From positions 10,634-15,970 of the forward strand of contig PLHN01000434.1 of NCBI GenBank assembly GCA_003139975.1: a stretch of DNA of 5,337 nt. Direction: 5' to 3'. The notes under the pieces are model-generated. The model did no database searches. It saw only the letters and a program-made list of their open reading frames with translations, and was not told where the DNA came from. The DNA comes from Acidobacteriaceae bacterium. Lineage in GTDB: Bacteria > Acidobacteriota > Terriglobia > Terriglobales > Acidobacteriaceae. Both the position numbers and the translations under genes were made by a program. Every line of letters begins with the position of its first letter. Positions within the stretch are counted from its first letter, which is position 1. Shown here piece after piece: positions 1 through 4,272 of the stretch.

Positions 1-1251
1 GATGTAAAGGCGGAAGTTGCGGGGGCACTCGAAAGGTTCAATAGCGAACTGGGCCAGAAGATCAGTATCAGCACTGCCGACATGGCCAGTAGGTTGGAGC
101 AGACTAAAGGGGACCTGCGACAGCAGGTGACAGACCGCATCCAGCAAGGGTTTTCAGAGATTCGCAGTTCAGTCGAGGAGCAACTGAAGGCCGGGCGGGA
201 CGAGCAGAACCGGAGTCTGGCCGACGGGCGCGGCGAGTTGACCCGATCTTTACTACTTACAACCCAAGAACTCAAGGTGGAGTTTCAGGGCCTGAATCAG
301 CAGACGGCGCAGAGCCTCGACGGGATTCGCGACCGCGTGGATGCCAAGCTGATGGCGATTACCGAACAGGTGCAGACGAAACTCGATCAGAACATCAAGG
401 AAGGCTTTGCGCAGTTTGAAAAAGTGCAGCAGCATTTGAAAGCGGCGGAAGAGCAACTGCGCGAAGTAGGGGCGCTGGGGCACTCGATCAACGATCTGAA
501 TAATCTGCTGAAGCTGCCACATCTGCGCGGGCAGTTCGGCGAGGCTAGCCTGGAGCGGCTGTTGTCGGATTTTCTGCCGGCGCATATGTTTGCGCTTCAA
601 GCGTCGCCGGGCGAGGGTGGTGGGCGCGCGGATGCGGTGATTTACTTTCCCGACCGCAAGCTGCCGATTGATGCGAAGTTTCCGCGCGAGCAAGTGCTGG
701 CGCTATTTGGGGACGGCAATGAGGCGGAGATCGCGGAGGCGCGGGTGGCGCTGGTGCGCGTGATGAAGGCTGAGGCCAAGCGCATTCAGCAATACATTCA
801 ACCGGAGAACGGCACGACCGAAATTGCGCTGATGTATTTGCCGAGCGAGAAGCTTTATATGGAAGTGATCCGGAACCGGGAGTTGGGAGATTGGATGAAC
901 CAGCAACATGTGTTTCCGGTTTCGCCGAACACCCTGCTGATGACGCTGCACACGATTGCGCTGGTGCACAAGTGGTACGAAGTCGCGAGCCGCTTTGAAA
1001 AGAGCCGCGCGGAGCTGGCGAAGGCGCAGAAGTCGTTCGACTTTTTCCAGAACCAGTTCGAGAACGTGGGCAAGAATCTGAACAAGGCGCAGGAAGCGTT
1101 TGAGACCGCGCAGCGGCATCTGAAGACTTATCGCGGCAAAGTCACCGCGCTGAGCGGGCAGGAGCAACTGGAGCTTGATGCCGCGCAGCCTCAGGAAAAA
1201 CCGCTGCCGCTGGAGAAGCCGTTGCCGCTGATTGACAAAGCTTCCGCGTGA
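1..1251 (+). CDS. rmuC: DNA recombination protein RmuC, 5'-truncated by window edge
   Basis: RmuC family protein, predicted to be a PD-(D/E)XK-fold nuclease that limits DNA inversions and rearrangements between repeats. The frame is open from base 1, so the ATG at 82 is probably internal; 416 residues are visible. Residues about 1-165 (counting the codon at base 1 as 1) are charged, Gln/Glu-rich coiled coil, as in the N-terminal half of RmuC proteins. The RmuC domain follows: a 'RGQFGE' box with Glu181, then 'RADAVIYFP' with Asp211, then 'PIDAKFP' with Asp224 and Lys226. These are the expected spacing and residues of the nuclease site, and all look intact. Residues about 330-385 form a second coiled coil. 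The tail carries a tandem 'EKPLPL' repeat and ends at TGA 1249-1251. The usual N-terminal membrane anchor would lie outside the window. The next gene converges on it. The family call is firm; the cellular role is from family knowledge. Confidence 0.93.
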   Translation, partial: DVKAEVAGALERFNSELGQKISISTADMASRLEQTKGDLRQQVTDRIQQGFSEIRSSVEEQLKAGRDEQNRSLADGRGELTRSLLLTTQELKVEFQGLNQQTAQSLDGIRDRVDAKLMAITEQVQTKLDQNIKEGFAQFEKVQQHLKAAEEQLREVGALGHSINDLNNLLKLPHLRGQFGEASLERLLSDFLPAHMFALQASPGEGGGRADAVIYFPDRKLPIDAKFPREQVLALFGDGNEAEIAEARVALVRVMKAEAKRIQQYIQPENGTTEIALMYLPSEKLYMEVIRNRELGDWMNQQHVFPVSPNTLLMTLHTIALVHKWYEVASRFEKSRAELAKAQKSFDFFQNQFENVGKNLNKAQEAFETAQRHLKTYRGKVTALSGQEQLELDAAQPQEKPLPLEKPLPLIDKASA

Positions 1252-1326
1252 CGCTGGAGCGCAGCGCCACGCGGTTTCCGGTCCCGCCTTTCAAACGCTC
1301 ACGATCTCTTCTAGACCGCGGCCGAC

Positions 1327-1767
1327 CTAGGCCGGCGTCATGGTGAAGCTGCCGTTGCCGGTGCATGAGGTGCTGCCCGTGAGCGTCCACGTGCCGGTGA
1401 TTTTGCCGTTTTGCACGGTGCCTTGAAGCGTGAGAATGTCATCGGTCGCGCCCGTGGTCTTGATCGTCATTGCAAAGCTGCCCGACACCTGACCGTTGAA
1501 GTTTCCGGAGAGTGAGAACGATCCGGTTTCGGTCGTCTGCTGCGATTCGAAGCACGTGCCCGGAGTGTTGAACGTGAAGTTCACCACGTTCAAGTCCGAT
1601 CCGCTGCTCTGTGTGAAAGATGTGGCGAACGCGAAGGCCGGCGTTCCCGTGGTGTTCATTAACGTGGCTGTCCAATTTCCGTTAATATTGCCGCCGTCGT
1701 GGCCCATGCCGCAGCCTCCCGTGACGAGCGCGAAGACTAGGGTCGCTACTATTCCGATTTGCTTCAT
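1327..1767 (-). CDS. Small secreted beta-rich putative lipoprotein, function unknown
   Basis: A 146-residue protein that I cannot assign to a named family. It starts with a basic residue and a hydrophobic stretch (residues 2-16) leading to 'VTGGC', a loose lipobox with Cys19 as the likely lipidated residue, so export and membrane anchoring are inferred. The mature part is rich in Gly, Thr, Ser, Asn and Phe with alternating hydrophobic residues, typical of an all-beta fold. It opens with 'GNWTATL' (30-36) and closes with 'GTWTLTGS' (125-132), so two similar Trp-containing strands frame the domain. Cys72 and Cys135 could form a disulfide outside the cytoplasm. From memory, similar short lipoproteins occur in several copies in acidobacterial genomes. 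The start is fixed by AGGAG at 1774-1778, six bases before the ATG. It ends at TAG 1327-1329, 75 bp from the convergent end of rmuC. No partner gene is evident. Confidence 0.8.
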   Translation of the reverse strand: MKQIGIVATLVFALVTGGCGMGHDGGNINGNWTATLMNTTGTPAFAFATSFTQSSGSDLNVVNFTFNTPGTCFESQQTTETGSFSLSGNFNGQVSGSFAMTIKTTGATDDILTLQGTVQNGKITGTWTLTGSTSCTGNGSFTMTPA

Positions 1768-1814
1768 GAATCTCTCCTGTGAATCTCCGGTTCAATCAAC
1801 AGAGCTTCGTTGTA

Positions 1815-1835
1815 CTCAGGCGCGCTTCGCCTGAG
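1815..1835. repeat. Perfect 8-bp inverted repeat, possible terminator or leader hairpin
   Basis: CTCAGGCG (1815-1822) and CGCCTGAG (1828-1835) pair perfectly around a five-base loop. It lies in the 150-bp gap downstream of the carbonic-anhydrase-like gene and about 35 bases before the Shine-Dalgarno sequence of the lipoprotein gene, both on the minus strand. There is no T-run after the stem in the minus direction, so a classic intrinsic terminator is not supported. It could act as an RNA 3'-end stabiliser, a leader hairpin, or a regulator site. Confidence 0.4.
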
Positions 1836-1917
1836 CGAGTTTCTGAAGATCAGCCGTTGCAGGGAACAAACCCGGAGGTTCGCGAAGAGTTGCTAACAAA
1901 AATGACGGAGAAGCGCG

Positions 1918-2418
1918 TTACTTCGAGACAACCCGCAGCCGCTTTGCGGGTTCTAAGGTCAGTTTCCCATTGTCCGCGGCGCGCAATTCCCAGATTCCAT
2001 CAAACGTCACAAAATAGGGCTCGATTGAAATGCCGGGAAAGTTCTTGGCCAGCAATTCCGCGGCGCGCACGAGTTCGGTGCGGTGATGCTCGGCTTCGGC
2101 GGCGCGGTCTCCTTTGTAGTGGGCCAGGCCGCCGTAGGTGGCGCAATCGGAATGGCTCATTACGAGAACGCGTTTGGTTTGGTGCAGGCGGATCGACATG
2201 CGGACCTGCTCGAGGATGAAATCCTGCTCGAAATCGTTGCGCGGGGAAGCGAGGGTTTTGGCGCCGCCGGCGACGACGATCATGTCCGCGCGCTCGATGC
2301 CTTGCTTCTTTAGAAACTTCCGAACGGCGGTGGCGATGCGACGATCGAAACAGCAGAGCACGGCGGCATCGGCGACGTAAGGGTCGGCGGGCGAGTCGAA
2401 ATGGAAGAGCTTGCGCAT
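1918..2418 (-). CDS. Compact beta-carbonic-anhydrase-like protein
   Basis: A 166-residue protein with the full metal-site signature of beta-class carbonic anhydrases, which interconvert CO2 and bicarbonate. It has CxDxR at Cys23-Asp25-Arg27 and HxxC at His89-Cys92. Cys23, His89 and Cys92 would bind zinc, and Asp25/Arg27 would form the usual dyad. Between them lie a short strand 'MIVVAGG' (46-52) and a helical stretch, and 'VLVMSHSDC' gives the second strand and ligand loop. A typical beta enzyme is around 200-230 residues. This one lacks the long N-terminal arm and has a reduced C-terminal region, resembling the short 'putative carbonic anhydrase' branch whose activity is uncertain. No signal peptide is seen, so it is probably cytoplasmic. 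GGAGAGG at 2424-2430 sits five bases before the ATG and fixes the start. The gene stands alone. Assignment to the fold and site is strong; the reaction is inference. Confidence 0.82.
   Translation of the reverse strand: MRKLFHFDSPADPYVADAAVLCCFDRRIATAVRKFLKKQGIERADMIVVAGGAKTLASPRNDFEQDFILEQVRMSIRLHQTKRVLVMSHSDCATYGGLAHYKGDRAAEAEHHRTELVRAAELLAKNFPGISIEPYFVTFDGIWELRAADNGKLTLEPAKRLRVVSK
1930..1952. repeat. 8-bp inverted repeat inside the 3' end of the carbonic-anhydrase-like gene
   Basis: AACCCGCA (1930-1937) and TGCGGGTT (1945-1952) can pair around a seven-base loop. The hairpin overlaps the last codons of the carbonic-anhydrase-like gene. On the minus strand a run of five T (complement of 1896-1905) follows about 25 bases later, beyond the stop codon, which is too far for a standard intrinsic terminator. 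It may still shape the 3' end of the transcript. Confidence 0.3.
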
Positions 2419-2449
2419 GGGTGCCTCTCCGAACGTAAACCTCGACGGC

Positions 2450-2484
2450 GTGACGAGGGATTTGCCGCCCGACTTATACTAGTA
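2450..2484. promoter_or_regulatory. Possible bidirectional promoter around a TACTAGTA palindrome
   Basis: The divergent gap between the carbonic-anhydrase-like gene and the + strand small ORF contains TATACT (2475-2480, + strand), a good -10 hexamer. A weak -35-like GTGACG lies at 2450-2455, a long 19-base spacing. On the minus strand the overlapping TATAAG (complement of 2473-2478) is an equally good -10, about 55 bases before the carbonic-anhydrase-like start, though I see no convincing -35 for it. The 8-bp palindrome TACTAGTA (2477-2484) overlaps both. It could be a symmetric promoter core or a regulator site; no experimental basis. Confidence 0.3.
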
Positions 2485-2497
2485 AAACACAGCGATT

Positions 2498-2668
2498 ATG
2501 GACCCGATAACTTTCAATCCGGCAGAATGGTTTGCCCAGATGGACGGGTTCAATACGAACTCCTTGTTCAGCGAGGGGCGCAACCAGCCTACGACTTCCG
2601 GCCGTGATGTCTTTCAGGAATCATCCGACGGTTCTGCCTTGGCCGCACCTTTTCATTTGATGAAGTAG
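2498..2668 (+). CDS. Possible small hypothetical protein (56 aa), leaderless
   Basis: An open frame of 56 codons from ATG 2498 to TAG 2666-2668. It begins 'MDPITFNPAEWFAQMDGF' and ends 'APFHLMK'. I recognise no family, signal peptide or membrane segment; the composition is acidic to neutral, with aromatic residues in the first third and a Ser/Thr/Gly-rich middle. For: the in-frame stop just upstream (2483-2485) leaves this ATG almost at the ORF start. A TATACT -10 lies about 18 bases before the ATG, so transcription could begin only some ten bases upstream. About two thirds of third codon positions are G or C, and the gap otherwise has no gene. Against: there is no Shine-Dalgarno sequence, the length is short enough for chance, and its 3' end overlaps the opposing DUF4019 gene by 16 bp. 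Treat it as a candidate only. Confidence 0.35.
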   Translation: MDPITFNPAEWFAQMDGFNTNSLFSEGRNQPTTSGRDVFQESSDGSALAAPFHLMK

Positions 2669-3090
2669 CCAGAGACGCGCCACTGGCCATCCTTGTCGAG
2701 CATGGGCGTGATGGTTTCGATGGCGGACTGCTTGTGCTCGAAGCTGGAGTCGTATTGAATGACGACGTACTGGCCGTCGGGAGCGCCGGGCAGGGAAGTC
2801 GTATATTTGGCGCTCTTCAGCTTGCGCGATGTGTTCTTGCCAAGTGGATCGCGGACAGATCCTACCATGCTCTGCCACTGGTCTTTGGTGACGTGAGCTT
2901 TGAACATGGATGCAGCTTGCTGCCAGCTCTCGGCGTATTTGCCGGAGTCGACGAGCGCGAGCCAGCTTTCGGCGGATTGCTGGGCGAGTTGCTCGGGCTT
3001 TGGCTGAGCATGAGCGGTTTTCAGCGAGCATGCGAACAAAGTTACCAATAAGGCTGCGCTGGCGAGGATCGTTCTGATTCGAGTAGTCAT
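2653..3090 (-). CDS. Exported DUF4019 domain protein
   Basis: A 145-residue protein with an N-terminal export signal followed by a DUF4019 domain, a family of unknown function. Residues 2-6 are basic and 8-20 hydrophobic. Two processing routes are possible: signal peptidase I after 'AHA' (26-28), or lipidation at Cys21 after 'LFA'. The domain spans about 35-145 and shows the family's usual pattern: 'SWLALVDSGKYAESWQ' near its start, a helix ending in 'FKAHVTKDQWQSMV', then 'RDPLG', then beta strands with 'YVVIQYDSSFEHK' and a final 'DGQWRVSGYFIK'. This resembles small cystatin/NTF2-like periplasmic domains, but no enzyme residues can be named. AAGGAG at 3095-3100 lies four bases before the ATG. 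The gene follows pspA on the same strand, but a REP-like hairpin pair separates them, so co-transcription is uncertain. The family call is confident; the function is unknown. Confidence 0.88.
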   Translation of the reverse strand: MTTRIRTILASAALLVTLFACSLKTAHAQPKPEQLAQQSAESWLALVDSGKYAESWQQAASMFKAHVTKDQWQSMVGSVRDPLGKNTSRKLKSAKYTTSLPGAPDGQYVVIQYDSSFEHKQSAIETITPMLDKDGQWRVSGYFIK

Positions 3091-3114
3091 TGCGCTCCTT
3101 CTCTCCTGTTGTGG

Positions 3115-3135
3115 GCGGGGGCAAGATGCCCCCGC
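3115..3135. repeat. 9-bp GC-rich inverted repeat (first half of a REP-like pair)
   Basis: GCGGGGGCA (3115-3123) and TGCCCCCGC (3127-3135) pair perfectly around the three-base loop AGA. It directly neighbours a second palindrome, and both lie in the 90-bp gap after the pspA stop codon and before the DUF4019 gene. Such a stem could slow or end transcription leaving pspA, though no T-run follows on the minus strand. Confidence 0.65.
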
Positions 3136-3139
3136 GACA

Positions 3140-3161
3140 GCCGGCGGGACGCCGGCGCTAC
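3140..3161 (-). repeat. REP-like palindrome with GTAG head
   Basis: On the minus strand the tetranucleotide GTAG (complement of 3158-3161) stands two bases before a 7-bp stem, CGCCGGC (3150-3156) pairing with GCCGGCG (3140-3146), with a three-base loop. A GTAG/GGAG head next to a short GC-rich hairpin is the defining form of REP elements mobilised by REP-associated tyrosine transposases (RAYT, IS200/IS605 relatives). No transposase is in the window, so a mobile origin is inferred from structure alone. Together with the stem at 3115-3135 it forms a two-hairpin unit. Confidence 0.55.
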
Positions 3162-3180
3162 AACGGCAACAACGCGGCGC

Positions 3181-3840
3181 CTACGCGCCCCGCTTTGCCT
3201 TCAACTCCGTCAGCAGGTGCTCGATGCGGTCTTCTTTTTCTAGCGCGGCCAGGCGGTCTTCTACGTCGTCGGCTAAGAGTTCGGCTTTGGCTTGGCCTAC
3301 GGCTTCTTCGCGGGCGACTTTTTTCTTCATGCGGTCGAAGGTCTGCGATTTGGAGTTCGCGCTCATGCCGGAGTGCGCGTCGGTGGCTTTGCTGGCGGCA
3401 CGGGCACGGCGGTGCTGCGCGATCAGGAGATCGGCTTTCGTGTTCGCCTCGGCTAGCTTTTGCTCCAGCTTGCGCAAGGCGGACTTCAGGTTCTCCACCT
3501 GCGCTTTTTGATCCTCGACCTGCTCGGTGAAGCCGGCGCTCATTTCGCGATAGCTTTCCACGCGGAGCAGGGCGGCGCGGGCCAGGTCGTCCTGCTTCTT
3601 GTCGACGGCGAACTCGGCTTTGCGCATCCATTCCTGCACTTTGTCGTCGTTCTCCTGTTTCTTTTTTTCGAGCAGGTGCTGGTCGGCGATGGCGATGGCG
3701 ACTTGCGTCTTGACCTGCAGAAGCTGGTTCTGCATGTCGAGAATAACCTGCTTGATCATCTTTTCCGGGTCCTCGGCCTGATCGATCAGGTCGTTGAGAT
3801 TCGCACGAACTAATGTGGAAACGCGCTCCAGTAATGGCAT
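3181..3840 (-). CDS. pspA: PspA/IM30 family membrane-stress protein
   Basis: A 219-residue PspA/IM30 (Vipp1) family protein, close to the length of E. coli PspA. These ESCRT-III-like proteins assemble on the inner face of the cytoplasmic membrane and protect it against leakage and stress. The N-terminus 'MPLLERVSTLVRANLNDLID' is the amphipathic membrane-binding helix, followed by the hallmark 'AEDPEKMI' (22-29). Residues about 30-140 are the long coiled-coil hairpin, rich in Glu, Lys, Gln and Ala. A linker with 'FDRMKKKV' (about 165-172) and the last helices follow. The frame stays open upstream to a GTG at 3885, but that start lacks a Shine-Dalgarno and would put 15 unrelated residues before the membrane helix, so ATG 3840 is chosen. 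The 58-aa membrane protein lies 64 bp upstream on the same strand and is probably co-transcribed. No pspB, pspC or pspF is visible, so control by the enterobacterial system is unlikely here. Confidence 0.93.
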   Translation of the reverse strand: MPLLERVSTLVRANLNDLIDQAEDPEKMIKQVILDMQNQLLQVKTQVAIAIADQHLLEKKKQENDDKVQEWMRKAEFAVDKKQDDLARAALLRVESYREMSAGFTEQVEDQKAQVENLKSALRKLEQKLAEANTKADLLIAQHRRARAASKATDAHSGMSANSKSQTFDRMKKKVAREEAVGQAKAELLADDVEDRLAALEKEDRIEHLLTELKAKRGA

Positions 3841-3844
3841 ATAG

Positions 3845-3850
3845 CACCTC
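3845..3850 (-). promoter_or_regulatory. Shine-Dalgarno of pspA that decides its start
   Basis: GAGGTG on the minus strand, inside GAGAGGTG (3845-3852), lies four bases before the ATG at 3840. The alternative GTG at 3885 has no comparable site, which supports the 219-residue form. Confidence 0.7.
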
Positions 3851-3882
3851 TCGTCGTTGGTCGTTCGGGATTTCGTGCCGTC

Positions 3883-3896
3883 CACCGTTGACGGTG
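3883..3896. repeat. Short inverted repeat between the mini-protein gene and pspA
   Basis: CACCGT (3883-3888) and ACGGTG (3891-3896) are perfect complements around two bases, eight bases after the stop of the small membrane protein gene. On the minus strand no T-run follows. It could be a weak attenuator or an RNA-processing site that sets the ratio of the two products, or a chance palindrome. Confidence 0.25.
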
Positions 3897-3904
3897 ATCT
3901 CCCT

Positions 3905-4081
3905 TTAATTGCGATTTGCCTTCCAGGCGCCGCCGACGATTGTGATCGCGATGTAGACTGCGATTCCGGCGGCGACCCAGATGCCCATGTGACCGGTGGC
4001 CGCGCCGATGGCGGCGCCCATGGCGCCTCCGAGGGCTACGGACAGGCCTAGCGATCTTGCGTGATGTACTTCGTCTTGCAC
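3905..4081 (-). CDS. Small two-helix membrane protein with a glycine zipper
   Basis: A 58-residue protein of no family I recognise. A short charged N-terminus with His6-His7 (residues 1-9) precedes a hydrophobic segment of about 10-30. That segment contains a perfect glycine zipper, Gly18, Gly22, Gly26 and Gly30 at every fourth position, a pattern that packs membrane helices closely. A second segment (about 32-52) is strongly hydrophobic, bounded by Trp35 and Trp53, and ends in the basic tail 'WKANRN'. A hairpin of two membrane helices is predicted. The start is the GTG at 4081: the frame stays open upstream to another GTG at 4114, but a full AGGAGGT sits four bases before 4081, and the extra residues would be charged and featureless. 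It lies between flotillin and pspA, 64 bp before pspA. A role as membrane partner of PspA is inference from position only. Confidence 0.75.
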   Translation of the reverse strand: MQDEVHHARSLGLSVALGGAMGAAIGAATGHMGIWVAAGIAVYIAITIVGGAWKANRN

Positions 4082-4085
4082 GGGG

Positions 4086-4092
4086 ACCTCCT
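4086..4092 (-). promoter_or_regulatory. Strong Shine-Dalgarno fixing the GTG start of the mini-protein
   Basis: AGGAGGT on the minus strand (complement of 4086-4092) is a full match to the anti-16S consensus and lies four bases before the GTG at 4081. It is the strongest ribosome binding site in the window. It argues that this short ORF is truly translated and that the longer form from 4114, whose codons span this site, is not the main product. Confidence 0.75.
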
Positions 4093-4119
4093 GAAATCGT
4101 CGATCGTCGTTCACCTCAG

Positions 4120-4131
4120 CGGCTAAAGCCG
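4120..4131. repeat. CGGCT/AGCCG palindrome, dispersed-repeat type
   Basis: CGGCT (4120-4124) and AGCCG (4127-4131) pair around AA, giving the core GCTAAAGC. It stands in the gap before the small membrane protein gene. The core closely matches that of the palindrome at 4153-4170, suggesting one repeat family. Confidence 0.4.
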
Positions 4132-4152
4132 TCCTGCAACACCTTGGTTATC

Positions 4153-4170
4153 GCAGCGCTGAAGCGCTGC
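4153..4170. repeat. GCAGCGCT/AGCGCTGC palindrome, dispersed-repeat type
   Basis: GCAGCGCT (4153-4160) and AGCGCTGC (4163-4170) are perfect 8-bp complements around GA, with core GCTGAAGC. As RNA this would form a seven-pair stem with a four-base loop. It lies in non-coding DNA between flotillin and the small membrane protein gene, and no T-run follows on either strand. Confidence 0.5.
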
Positions 4171-4221
4171 ACCACCCAAAATTCCCGACCCACAATTCCC
4201 CAAATAGAAACTGATGGGAAA

Positions 4222-4256
4222 TCCCACCCTTGCGCAAAAAGCGCGCAAGGATGGGG
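4222..4256. repeat. Long hairpin after the flotillin gene, possible terminator
   Basis: CCTTGCGC (4228-4235) and GCGCAAGG (4243-4250) pair perfectly around a seven-base loop. Past one mismatch the stem continues for four more pairs (4223-4226 with 4252-4255) and a G-T wobble. It starts 17 bases after the stop codon of the flotillin gene in the minus direction, where a terminator is expected. A T-rich but interrupted stretch follows on the minus strand, so termination is plausible but not classic. I associate this sequence from memory with dispersed acidobacterial intergenic repeats; that needs a genome search. Confidence 0.5.
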
Positions 4257-4272
4257 CAACCAGCTTTCCTTA

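Noticed and set aside
253..1167. Long open frames on the minus strand opposite rmuC (253-693 and 703-1167)
   Set aside because: They are antisense to a clear RmuC coding region, rich in Arg, Leu, Gln and His as expected of GC-rich antisense frames, and have no recognisable domain.
1319..1334. CGGCC/GGCCG inverted repeat as a shared terminator between rmuC and the lipoprotein gene
   Set aside because: Only five pairs, overlapping the lipoprotein stop codon, with no T-run on either side.
2621..3124. 167-codon minus-strand frame overlapping the DUF4019 gene
   Set aside because: Arg/His-rich out-of-frame reading of a gene whose signal peptide, ribosome binding site and domain are clear in the other frame.
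3460..3813. + strand frame opposite pspA with long Leu/Val/Phe runs resembling membrane segments
   Set aside because: The hydrophobic runs arise from reading the Glu/Lys/Gln coiled-coil codons backwards; no ribosome binding site or family.
3158..3847. 229-codon minus-strand frame overlapping pspA
   Set aside because: It is the neighbouring frame of pspA, made of Arg/Pro/Ser/Gly-rich sequence with no domain; PspA is unmistakable in the other frame.
4082..4200. Sigma-54 (-24/-12) promoter before the mini-protein and pspA, as in enterobacterial psp operons
   Set aside because: No GG and GC pair at the correct 10-base spacing within a TGGCAC/TTGC-like context was found on the minus strand.
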